The notes under the pieces: generated by a model
What the model saw: the letters and a program-made list of their open reading frames with translations, nothing else
Told to the model about the DNA's origin: nothing
Databases searched by the model: none
Assembly (NCBI GenBank): GCA_965661055.1
Contig: CBFICS010000004.1
Span: 62,001 to 126,000 of the forward strand
Origin: CBFHSF01 sp965661055
GTDB taxonomy: Bacteria; Bacteroidota; Bacteroidia; Flavobacteriales; Schleiferiaceae
DNA: 64,000 bases
Direction: 5' to 3'
Position numbers and translations under genes: made by a program
In this document: one piece after another, positions 26,389 to 34,442 of the stretch
Position numbering within the stretch: position 1 is the stretch's first letter
Layout: each line of letters begins with the position of its first letter

Positions 26389-27771
26389 ATGTTAAAAAGA
26401 GTCTTTCTTACCCTTTCACTTATTTCTATTGGCTTTTTTGCAAAGGCTCAACAAGGACCTGATGCACCACAAACGGTAACGCGCATCTTATTTGTCTTTG
26501 ATGGAAGCCAAAGTATGCATGGGCGCTGGGACTCTGGTTCAAAGATTGACATAGCACAGACTTTAATGTCTAAAATGTTAGATTCTCTTGAGCATCTTGA
26601 CCACAATACTTTTCAACTTGCCTTGAGAGTCTATGGTCACCAAAAACCTGTTCCTCCACAAGATTGTAACGACACCAAGTTGGAAGTTGGATTTGGAAGA
26701 AATAACATTACCCGAATTAAAAGGGTTTTGAGAAGTATTCGTCCAAAAGGAACTACCCCCATTGCAAGATCTATTAGCAGGGCAGCGAATGACTTTCCTC
26801 CTTGTGAAAACTGTAGAAATATCATTATTTTAATAACCGATGGCGTAGAAGCATGTGATGAAGATCCATGTGCCGTATCTCGTTTACTGCAGAAACAAGG
26901 AATTATTCTTAAGCCTTTTGTCATCGGCATTGGTATTGACGATCCTTCAAAATCAAATTTTGAATGTGTGGGAAATTACTTTGATGCTGCAGATGAAAAA
27001 ACCTTTAAAAAGGTTCTGAATGTGGTAATTTCTCAAGCTCTAGATAACACTTCTGCTCAAATTAACTTATTAGATAGACAAGGAGCACCCAACATTACGG
27101 ATGTTCCATTTTCACTGTACAACCACACTTCCAATAAGCCGAATTTAAACCTAGTACATACCCTGAACTTCAAGGGTAACCCAGACACGGTAAAATTAGA
27201 TCCCTTAGTTCAATACGACTTAGTAGTACATACGGTACCTCCCGTGAGATTAGACTCTGTTCAAATCACACCGGGCATGCACAATCACATTGGTGTTAAT
27301 GCTCCCCTTGGCACGCTAGAGTTAAAACTCCCCGGAAGGAGAAATGACGAAAAGGTTCTGTGTATTGTCCGTCAAGCGGGAAAGATGAAAACCCTAAACA
27401 TTCAAGACTTTAACACCTCACAAAGGTACCTAGCAGGGACCTATGACTTAGAAATATTAACCCTACCAAGGTTAATGCAATACGGTGTGAAGATTGATCA
27501 AAGAAAAACCACGTCTGTTGCCATTCCACCTCCCGGATCATTAAGCCTTCAATTGTCTACGAACGGCTACGGATCCATTTTTGAAATCAAGAAAGATGCG
27601 CTAGAATGGGTATTAGATTTAAATCCCGAAAGCACGCGTCAAACCTTTAACCTGCAACCCGGAAGATTTAGAATTATTTATAGAGCAAAAAATGCTCAAA
27701 ACACATATTACTCAAGGTCTGAACCCTTTACCATTAGTTCAGGAAGTACAACAATTTTGAAATTGAATTAG
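26389..27771 (+). CDS. Exported von Willebrand factor A domain protein
   Basis: 460 residues. Residues 1-21 form a signal peptide (ending AKAQ). A VWA domain (about 31-215) has an intact metal-ion-dependent adhesion site: DGSQS (38-42), the threonine in KGTTPIARS, and ITDGVEAC. The domain holds several paired cysteines (QDC, PPCENC, EACDEDPC), fitting an extracytoplasmic location. The rest (about 225-460) is beta-rich with no recognised domain. It sits between the two transketolase subunit genes with 3 and 1 base spacing, so it is certainly co-transcribed, although no shared function is evident. Confidence 0.85.
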   Translation: MLKRVFLTLSLISIGFFAKAQQGPDAPQTVTRILFVFDGSQSMHGRWDSGSKIDIAQTLMSKMLDSLEHLDHNTFQLALRVYGHQKPVPPQDCNDTKLEVGFGRNNITRIKRVLRSIRPKGTTPIARSISRAANDFPPCENCRNIIILITDGVEACDEDPCAVSRLLQKQGIILKPFVIGIGIDDPSKSNFECVGNYFDAADEKTFKKVLNVVISQALDNTSAQINLLDRQGAPNITDVPFSLYNHTSNKPNLNLVHTLNFKGNPDTVKLDPLVQYDLVVHTVPPVRLDSVQITPGMHNHIGVNAPLGTLELKLPGRRNDEKVLCIVRQAGKMKTLNIQDFNTSQRYLAGTYDLEILTLPRLMQYGVKIDQRKTTSVAIPPPGSLSLQLSTNGYGSIFEIKKDALEWVLDLNPESTRQTFNLQPGRFRIIYRAKNAQNTYYSRSEPFTISSGSTTILKLN

Positions 27772-27772
27772 G

Positions 27773-28726
27773 ATGAAAAAGTACATTGACACCGGAAAAA
27801 AAGACACAAGATCAGGGTTTGGAGCAGGGCTTACCGAACTTGGTAAAACCAATCCAAATGTTCTTGCGTTATGTGCTGACCTTACAGGGTCACTAAAAAT
27901 GAACGACTTTGCAAACAATCATCCTGAAAGATTTTTTCAAGTAGGTATTGCCGAAGCTAACATGATGGGTATAGCTGCAGGTATGACCATTGGAGGTAAA
28001 ATTCCTTTTACAGGAACTTTTGCAAACTTTTCTACGGGAAGGGTGTACGATCAAATTAGACAATCCATTGCCTACTCTGGAAAAAACGTGAAAATTTGTG
28101 CTTCACATGCAGGACTTACCCTTGGTGAAGACGGTGCAACTCACCAAATATTAGAAGATTTAGGTCTTATGAAAATGCTTCCAGGAATGGTGGTAATTAA
28201 CCCATGTGATTACAATCAAACCAAAGCTGCTACCATGGCCATTGCAGATTATGAAGGTCCTGTTTACTTGCGTTTTGGAAGACCAAAAGTGGCCAACTTC
28301 ACTCCGGAAGATCAAGTATTTGAAATCGGGAAAGGAGTCATGCTTTCTGAAGGTACTGATGTTACGATTGTAGCTACAGGACATTTAGTTTGGGAGGCAT
28401 TAATTGCCGCTGAAAAACTAGAAGAAAAAGGAATCTCTGCAGAAGTAATTAACATACATACCATCAAGCCTCTAGACCATGAAATTATTTTGAAGTCTAT
28501 TGAAAAAACAGGTTGTATTGTTACCGCAGAAGAACACCAAATGAATGGCGGGTTGGGTGATACCGTAGCTCAATTGTTAGCGCGAACCAACCCTACTCCA
28601 CAAGAATATGTAGCGGTTAATGATTCATTTGGCGAATCAGGTACACCGGAAGAACTAATGCTAAAGTATGGCCTTGATTCTTCAAATATTATCACTGCGT
28701 GTGAAACAGTGATGAAAAGAAAATAA
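27773..28726 (+). CDS. Transketolase, C-terminal subunit
   Basis: 317 residues, equal to the pyrimidine-binding and C-terminal domains of transketolase. Seen are DLTGSLKM, RFFQVGIAEANMMGIAAGM (with the Glu that activates thiamine diphosphate), FSTGRVYDQIRQSIAYS, HAGLTLGEDGATHQ and EEHQMNGGLG. It pairs with the N-terminal subunit from 25540-26385. A terminator follows at 28744-28774. Confidence 0.94.
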   Translation: MKKYIDTGKKDTRSGFGAGLTELGKTNPNVLALCADLTGSLKMNDFANNHPERFFQVGIAEANMMGIAAGMTIGGKIPFTGTFANFSTGRVYDQIRQSIAYSGKNVKICASHAGLTLGEDGATHQILEDLGLMKMLPGMVVINPCDYNQTKAATMAIADYEGPVYLRFGRPKVANFTPEDQVFEIGKGVMLSEGTDVTIVATGHLVWEALIAAEKLEEKGISAEVINIHTIKPLDHEIILKSIEKTGCIVTAEEHQMNGGLGDTVAQLLARTNPTPQEYVAVNDSFGESGTPEELMLKYGLDSSNIITACETVMKRK

Positions 28727-28743
28727 TTGAATCTCATAGAATA

Positions 28744-28774
28744 AAAAAAGCCACCTCATCAGGTGGCTTTTTTA
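28744..28774. terminator. Bidirectional terminator between transketolase and MarR genes
   Basis: GCCACCT (28750-28756), loop CATC, AGGTGGC (28761-28767), with an A run before and T run after, so it can stop transcription on both strands. The last codons and the TGA (28759-28761) of the MarR-type gene lie inside it. Confidence 0.88.
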
Positions 28775-29436
28775 TTGATGTATTTATTTACCAAAGACTC
28801 AACATTAGTCTCTTTTTCTTGCAGGAAAATTTGATAATGAAACATATCTAGCTTTTCTAAAAAATGTGCTGCAGCCCACTGTTCGTTTTCATTAGTCCCA
28901 GCCATCAAAAGATTACCTGTCTTCTGAATTTTCTCAATCAACTTAACAAACTCATTCTTCCCTTCAGGAGTGATTTTTAAAAGCTTGGCTCTTTTATCAT
29001 TAGGATCCGGATATTCTTCTACCAATTGATGTTGAACAAGTCTTTTTATTACGTCCATTCCAGACGGAACCTCTGTGGCATTGGTATGAATCAATGTTGT
29101 TTTTCCCATATGGGGGACGTACATAAGAGTTGCTAAAAAGGAGAAATCATCTATCCCAGAAAGCTTGCTTGATTTAAAATTGTCTTTGAGGTAATGTCTT
29201 GAATATTTGTTGATGCGAAACAACAAAAAACTAATATAGGCCTTAGAGTTTCCGAAATTTTTCATCAAAGAAACAGCATCAAAACCGTCTGAATCATTTA
29301 AAGGCTCCTTTTCTACCTTGCTTGTAGTCGCAATAACCCAACGAGCAAAGTCCTCTACCCCCTCGCCGACTCCTTCCTTTTCAAAGGCCTCAAGCAATGG
29401 AACAATTTTCTTTAATATGCTAAACTTTTTATCCAC
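28759..29436 (-). CDS. MarR-family transcriptional regulator
   Basis: 225 residues, long for the family because of a ~75-residue N-terminal extension without recognised domain. The winged helix is at about residues 95-160: TLIHTNATEVPSGMDVIKRL (helix-turn-helix) then VEEYPDPNDKRAKLLKITPEGK, the basic wing typical of MarR. A helical dimerization end follows. The start is GTG at 29436; no closer upstream ATG exists. It is divergent from the TonB receptor gene, with 62 bases between start codons, so regulation of that gene is plausible. No operator repeat was recognised. Confidence 0.85.
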   Translation of the reverse strand: MDKKFSILKKIVPLLEAFEKEGVGEGVEDFARWVIATTSKVEKEPLNDSDGFDAVSLMKNFGNSKAYISFLLFRINKYSRHYLKDNFKSSKLSGIDDFSFLATLMYVPHMGKTTLIHTNATEVPSGMDVIKRLVQHQLVEEYPDPNDKRAKLLKITPEGKNEFVKLIEKIQKTGNLLMAGTNENEQWAAAHFLEKLDMFHYQIFLQEKETNVESLVNKYINKKAT

Positions 29437-29498
29437 CTTTGTGTTTGTTAGGTCAACATAGTAAAATTAAAGATAAAAGAAGGAAATCCTAAAATACA

Positions 29499-31865
29499 AT
29501 GAGAAAATCAACTACCCTATTATTCTTTTTATTAACAGTAACTTCTTTTGCCCAAACAGGTAGAATTTCTGGTAGAGTTTTCGACATTTCTAATAACGAA
29601 TCTCTTCCCTTTGCAACCCTTGTTCTTCAAGACAAAAAAATTGTTGCAACCACTGACATTGACGGAAATTATGCTTTTGAAAAACTTTCACCAGGCCTTT
29701 ACAACATTGAAGTTCAACTGATAGGATATAAATCTCAAGTAAAATATGAGGTCGAGGTTACCAATGCAAAACCTGTAAATCTAGACTTTAAAATGGAGGC
29801 CTCAACTACAGAGCTTCAAGAAGTAGAGCTTAGTTTGCAAAATAAATTTATCGAAAACAAAGAGAGTCCAGTATCTGTGCAAACCCTTGGTATTAATGAA
29901 ATTCAAAGAAACCCTGGAGGAAACCAAGATATTTCTAGAGTTATTCAATCACTTCCTGGGGTGGCATCTACCGTTGCCTTTAGAAATGATTTAATCATTA
30001 GAGGAGGTGGACCTAACGAAAATAAATTTTACTTAGACGGAATCGAAATCCCAGCTATTAACCACTTTGCCACCCAAGGATCAAGTGGTGGACCAGTGGG
30101 AATGATCAACGTAAACTTCATTAACGATGTTGATTTTTACACTGGGGCTTTTCCCGCAAATCGTGGAAACACCTTAAGTTCTTTGATGGAACTAAATTTA
30201 AAAGACGGTAGAAAGGATAAAATCGGCGGAATTTTTCAGATCGGAGCTAGTGATGTAGGGTTAACCCTTGAAGGTCCGCTGAGTAAAAAAACGACCTTTT
30301 TGGCAAGTGCCAGAAGATCTTACCTACAGTTTTTATTCGCTGCTTTAGACTTACCTTTTTTACCCACTTATAACGATTTTCAATTCAAGGTAAAGTACAA
30401 CATTGACAAAAAAAACCAATTAACCCTATTGGGACTTGGAGCTATTGATAACTTTAAACTTAATATTGATGCGAATGAAACAGAAGAACAACGTTACACG
30501 TTGAACGTTCTTCCTGTAAATGAGCAGTGGAATTATTCTATTGGGGCTAAATACACCCATTTCACTAATTCATCCTTTACGAATATCATTTTAAGTCGAT
30601 TTATGCTAAACAACACGGCTTTCAAATTCGCCAATAACGACGAAAATCAAGAAAAACTATTAGATTATTCTTCTCAAGAAATTGAAAACAAATTCCGCAT
30701 TGAAAATACATGGCGTCCAAATTCTTGGAAACTAACTTCAGGGCTTGGATTTGAAGAGGTAAAGTACAATACCACCACTTTAGATAAAAGAATTCCCAAC
30801 GGACAGGTAATTGATTATTCCTCAGAACTAAAGTTATATAAGTATAGTGTTTTTGCTCAACTGACTAAATCATTCTTAAAAGAAAGACTTAGTTTATCAG
30901 CAGGATTGAGAACAGACGGAATAGATTTTTCTGAGAAAACTTCAAACTTATTAAACCAATTGTCTCCTCGCGTATCTATGAGCTACTACTTTACTGATGC
31001 GTTTTCTTTTAATGCAAACTGGGGAATCTATTACCAACTCCCACCCTATACCACTTTAGGATTTAGAGACGCTAGCGGAAACCTAGTTAATAAAGAGGTA
31101 ACTTATATTAGGTCCGTGCATACGGTTGCAGGGGTTTCATACCTTTTCACCTTTAACGGTAAACTTACCGCAGAAGGTTTCTTGAAAAATTACAGCAACT
31201 ACCCCTTCCTTACCAGCACAGGGGTAAGCTTAGCAAACTTAGGTGGTGATTTTGGAGTGGTAGGTAATCAGCCGGCTACAAGCACTAACAAAGGAAGAGC
31301 ATACGGTCTTGAATTAAGCTACCAACAAAAACTTTACAAAGGCTTCTTCGGTATTGCATCGGTTACATTTGTCAAATCTGAATTTGAAGATGCCAATGGT
31401 GTTTTAACTCCTTCTTCTTGGGACAATCAATTTTTGACAACCATAACCGTTGGAAAAAAATTTAAAGGCAATTGGGAAGTAGGGTTAAACTATCAATTCT
31501 TAGGAGGCGCTCCTTACACACCTTTTGACATTGAACAAACTCGAACCATTAGCAATTGGGATGTTTTAGGTAGAGGAATCCCCAATTACGACCAATTAAA
31601 TTCTCAACGAGTAAATTCATTTAATCGACTAAATGTAAGGATCGATAAAAAATGGTATTTCAAAAAAGTGAATCTTGACATTTACCTAGACATTCAAAAT
31701 ATTCTAGGTGCATCCGTTCAAGGTCAACCAAATATTGATGTTCAAAGAGACGCAAACGGAAGTCCAATTGTAGACCCTAACGACCCTAATAAGTACCTTG
31801 TAAAAGAACTAGACAACTCTACAGGATCAAGGTTACCCACTTTTGGATTAATATTCGATTTTTAA
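29499..31865 (+). CDS. TonB-dependent outer-membrane receptor
   Basis: 788 residues. Signal peptide (1-19, ending SFAQ), carboxypeptidase-regulatory-like beta-sandwich (about 21-105, GRISGRVFDISNNESLPFATL), plug domain (about 115-235, SRVIQSLPGVAS, LIIRGGGPNENKFYLDGIEIP), then a beta-barrel ending in Phe. It moves a ligand across the outer membrane using TonB energy. No SusD-like partner is present, so it is not a typical polysaccharide locus; the ligand is unknown. No intrinsic terminator with a T run was found after it, only a GC-rich structured stretch. Confidence 0.93.
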   Translation: MRKSTTLLFFLLTVTSFAQTGRISGRVFDISNNESLPFATLVLQDKKIVATTDIDGNYAFEKLSPGLYNIEVQLIGYKSQVKYEVEVTNAKPVNLDFKMEASTTELQEVELSLQNKFIENKESPVSVQTLGINEIQRNPGGNQDISRVIQSLPGVASTVAFRNDLIIRGGGPNENKFYLDGIEIPAINHFATQGSSGGPVGMINVNFINDVDFYTGAFPANRGNTLSSLMELNLKDGRKDKIGGIFQIGASDVGLTLEGPLSKKTTFLASARRSYLQFLFAALDLPFLPTYNDFQFKVKYNIDKKNQLTLLGLGAIDNFKLNIDANETEEQRYTLNVLPVNEQWNYSIGAKYTHFTNSSFTNIILSRFMLNNTAFKFANNDENQEKLLDYSSQEIENKFRIENTWRPNSWKLTSGLGFEEVKYNTTTLDKRIPNGQVIDYSSELKLYKYSVFAQLTKSFLKERLSLSAGLRTDGIDFSEKTSNLLNQLSPRVSMSYYFTDAFSFNANWGIYYQLPPYTTLGFRDASGNLVNKEVTYIRSVHTVAGVSYLFTFNGKLTAEGFLKNYSNYPFLTSTGVSLANLGGDFGVVGNQPATSTNKGRAYGLELSYQQKLYKGFFGIASVTFVKSEFEDANGVLTPSSWDNQFLTTITVGKKFKGNWEVGLNYQFLGGAPYTPFDIEQTRTISNWDVLGRGIPNYDQLNSQRVNSFNRLNVRIDKKWYFKKVNLDIYLDIQNILGASVQGQPNIDVQRDANGSPIVDPNDPNKYLVKELDNSTGSRLPTFGLIFDF

Positions 31866-31914
31866 AATCGATTACAATTGATTGTAAACCGCTTGAAAAA
31901 ACTTTTTTTGTTAA

Positions 31915-31970
31915 CTTGAAGTTGGGGCGGAGGTTGGAGGCCCCCAGCCCAAAATTCCCGGCTGGTCGGA
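31915..31970. other. GC-rich structured intergenic element
   Basis: Between the convergent ends of the TonB receptor and NamZ-like genes lies a G- and C-rich stretch unlike the AT-rich surroundings. GTTGGGG (31921-31927) can pair with CCCCAGC further right, and CAGCC with GGCTG around AAAATTCC. It may act as a transcription stop, a small RNA or a dispersed repeat; sequence alone does not decide. Confidence 0.4.
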
Positions 31971-31973
31971 GCT

Positions 31974-33149
31974 CTATTTTGGGTACATTAAATATTGATC
32001 TCTAAGACTAGAGTACTGGGCAAGTTCAACTTTCCAACTAGACCTAATTTCTTCTACCGTTTTTCCATCGCGGATTTGTTTTCTCAACTTATCATTGCCC
32101 ACAAGTTTATCAAAATAACTTGTGAAAAATTTTTCTTTGTCTGGAGCCATTTCATAAAATCCCATCAACCAATACAAGTACAACTCATTAGAGGTATTCA
32201 AATAAGATAGACTAAAGTCTCTCAAATCAAATCCAAAACACTTTTCACCTTTGTGTTTTGGGTTTTTTGAACTCTCCATTGACTGGGGTGTAAATGAAAT
32301 TTCACCTTCTAAAAACCAAGGCGCGCCAATTACTTGAAAAGGTGTGCTAGTGCCGCGGCCAATACTAACTTCCGTTCCTTCAAAAAGACAGAGTGAAGGA
32401 TATAAAATAATAGATTCTACCGTCGGAAGGTTGGGAGATGGTGCAACCGGTAACTCATATCTTATTTGGTGGGTATAATCTAAACACGGTACAATATTTA
32501 GTTGCAGACTGCTAGCCTTATTTATCCAATTTTCTCCGACTATCATTCTGGCATATTCACCGATGGTAAGTCCATGTACTATGGGTACAGGATGCATTCC
32601 TACAAACGATTTAAAATCACTTTCTAAAACGGGACCATCAAAATAATGGCCATTTGGATTGGGTCTATCAAAAATCCACATCGGGATTCCTGACTCAGCA
32701 CACGCCTCCATACACAAGGTCATAGTAGAAGTAAATGTGTAAAATCGAGTCCCAACATCTTGTATATCAAAAACCAAAAAATCAAGGTCTTTTAACTGCT
32801 CAGGTTTTGGCTTTTTATTCTTTCCGTAAAGAGAAATTATTGGCAATCCCGTTTCCAAATCTTTTCCATCCACAATGGTTTCTCCATCTGCTTTTTTTCC
32901 TCTAAACCCATGCTCAGGAGCAAAAACAACAGAAATATCAACCTGCTTTTCTAGCAAGAAATTCACCAAGTGGACTTCTCCCACCCTAGAGGTGTGATTT
33001 ACCACAACGCCTACTTTCTTCCCACGAAAGTGGTCTAAGTATTGATCACTTCTTTCTGCGCCAACAACCACAGGCTGTGAAAACATACTTATAGATGAAA
33101 GCAAAAAGACTACGAGAGCCCACGGCTTTTCTATATATTTGGACCTCAT
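31974..33149 (-). CDS. Exo-beta-N-acetylmuramidase NamZ-like protein (DUF1343, GH171)
   Basis: 391 residues from the ATG at 33149, which opens a signal peptide ending SMFSQ. The body carries the DUF1343 hallmarks: GVVVNHTSRVG, VFAPEHGFRG, LVFDIQDVGTRFYTF, WIFDRPNPNG, HGLTIGEY and FEGTEVSIGRGT. Members of this family (GH171), such as Bacillus NamZ, remove MurNAc from the non-reducing end of peptidoglycan fragments; the activity of this one is inferred. An in-frame ATG at 33185 is less likely because it adds 12 residues before the signal peptide. The divergent FtsX-type gene starts only 16 bases away. Confidence 0.9.
   Translation of the reverse strand: MRSKYIEKPWALVVFLLSSISMFSQPVVVGAERSDQYLDHFRGKKVGVVVNHTSRVGEVHLVNFLLEKQVDISVVFAPEHGFRGKKADGETIVDGKDLETGLPIISLYGKNKKPKPEQLKDLDFLVFDIQDVGTRFYTFTSTMTLCMEACAESGIPMWIFDRPNPNGHYFDGPVLESDFKSFVGMHPVPIVHGLTIGEYARMIVGENWINKASSLQLNIVPCLDYTHQIRYELPVAPSPNLPTVESIILYPSLCLFEGTEVSIGRGTSTPFQVIGAPWFLEGEISFTPQSMESSKNPKHKGEKCFGFDLRDFSLSYLNTSNELYLYWLMGFYEMAPDKEKFFTSYFDKLVGNDKLRKQIRDGKTVEEIRSSWKVELAQYSSLRDQYLMYPK
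33134..33141 (+). promoter_or_regulatory. -7 promoter element (TATATTTG) of the FtsX-type gene
   Basis: TATATTTG lies within the first codons of the divergent NamZ-like gene and 24 bases before the TTG start at 33166. It excludes the reading-frame start at 33139, which overlaps the element. Confidence 0.6.
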
Positions 33150-33165
33150 TTGTAAAAACACCAAG

Positions 33166-34398
33166 TTGAAAATATCGTGGTTCATTAGTAAACGTTTAAT
33201 TTCTTCTCAAAGAGTTGAAGGGTCTTTTTCTAGACCCATTATTAGGTTCTCTGTGGCCTCAATGGCATTGGGCATGGTGTTGATGATCATTTCGGTGGCA
33301 ACCGGAACAGGTCTTCAACAACGGATTAAAGATAAAATTATTGGTTTTACAGGACACATAAAAATCGCTAGATATATTTCTAACGATAGTTACGAGACTC
33401 CTCCAATTTCAATTGAACAACCCTTTGTATCTGAATTACTCAACCTTAATTATGTAATTGCTGTTCAGCCCTATGCAACAAAAGCAGGAATTCTAAAGGC
33501 AAATGATGACTTTGAAGGTGTTGTATTAAAAGGAATTGACAATTCGTATCACCTAGATTTTTTAAACGACATTACCCTCTCCGGAAAAGTGCCCACATTT
33601 AAAAAGTCTGAGCGAAACGATTCCATTATTATTTCAAAACAAATTGCGGATAACCTTAAGTTAAATTTATTTGACCGGGTAGAAATGTATTTTTTAAGAG
33701 AGGCCCCAAACCCTCCTAGACTGCGGAAATTCTATATCTCTGGCATTTTTGAAACGGGACTTGAAGAGTTTGATAAAATTTTTCTTGTGGGCGACATAAA
33801 GCACATTCAAATTCTTAATAAATGGGACTCCACTTTCGTGGGAGGATTTGAAGTACTCACAAATAATTTTGACAATATAGAGGAGGAAACTGAGATCATT
33901 AGAAGTGAAATTCCTTTTGACCTCGACGCAAGTCACGCTAAGTCAAACTTTGAAAGAATTTTTCAATGGCTTGCACTCTTTGATATTAACATTTACCTCA
34001 TCATAGGAATTATGATTGCGGTGGCAACCTTAAACATGGTTTCTGTTTTATTGATTATGATTCTTGAAAGAACCCAAATGATTGGAGTTTTAAAATCTTT
34101 GGGGGCTGACAACAAAAACATTAGAAATATCTTCTTGATTCAAGCTACTTATTTGGTTTCAAGAGGACTTCTAATCGGAAATGTGATTGGTCTTTTGTTT
34201 TGCTATTTACAATCCACATTTAAGTTTATTAAGCTTGACCAAGCCACCTATCACGTTTCTGAGGTCCCCATTCATTTTTCTTGGACCTATTGGATATTAC
34301 TCAATGTAGGAACCATAATTATTTCTTACGCCCTATTGATTATCCCTAGTTATTTAGTGGCAAGGATTCAACCCGTAAAAGCCATTAAGTTTGACTAG
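33166..34398 (+). CDS. FtsX-like ABC transporter permease (LolC/LolE type)
   Basis: 410 residues from the TTG at 33166 (KISWFISKRL). One membrane helix (about 27-47), a large periplasmic region (about 50-270), and three C-terminal helices form the FtsX/MacB permease plan. The conserved loop ERTQMIGVLKSLGA between the last helices is the ATPase-coupling site. Similar Bacteroidota proteins act in lipoprotein release or efflux with a separate ATPase, which is not encoded nearby. TTG is used as start because no in-frame ATG precedes residue ~35 and the promoter element lies just upstream. Confidence 0.85.
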   Translation: MKISWFISKRLISSQRVEGSFSRPIIRFSVASMALGMVLMIISVATGTGLQQRIKDKIIGFTGHIKIARYISNDSYETPPISIEQPFVSELLNLNYVIAVQPYATKAGILKANDDFEGVVLKGIDNSYHLDFLNDITLSGKVPTFKKSERNDSIIISKQIADNLKLNLFDRVEMYFLREAPNPPRLRKFYISGIFETGLEEFDKIFLVGDIKHIQILNKWDSTFVGGFEVLTNNFDNIEEETEIIRSEIPFDLDASHAKSNFERIFQWLALFDINIYLIIGIMIAVATLNMVSVLLIMILERTQMIGVLKSLGADNKNIRNIFLIQATYLVSRGLLIGNVIGLLFCYLQSTFKFIKLDQATYHVSEVPIHFSWTYWILLNVGTIIISYALLIIPSYLVARIQPVKAIKFD

Positions 34399-34415
34399 TT
34401 TCCTACTCAAATTTT

Positions 34416-34423
34416 TACCTTTG
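34416..34423 (+). promoter_or_regulatory. -7 promoter element (TACCTTTG) of the cystathionine beta-synthase gene
   Basis: TACCTTTG matches TAnnTTTG, with TTG at 34391-34393 22 bases before it as a possible -33 element. The ATG is at 34443. Confidence 0.6.
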
Positions 34424-34442
34424 AAAACGATAGTTTAAAGAC

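Noticed and set aside
25540..28726. Split transketolase as a frameshifted or broken gene
   Set aside because: Both parts have their own starts and complete motifs, and two-polypeptide transketolases are an established form.
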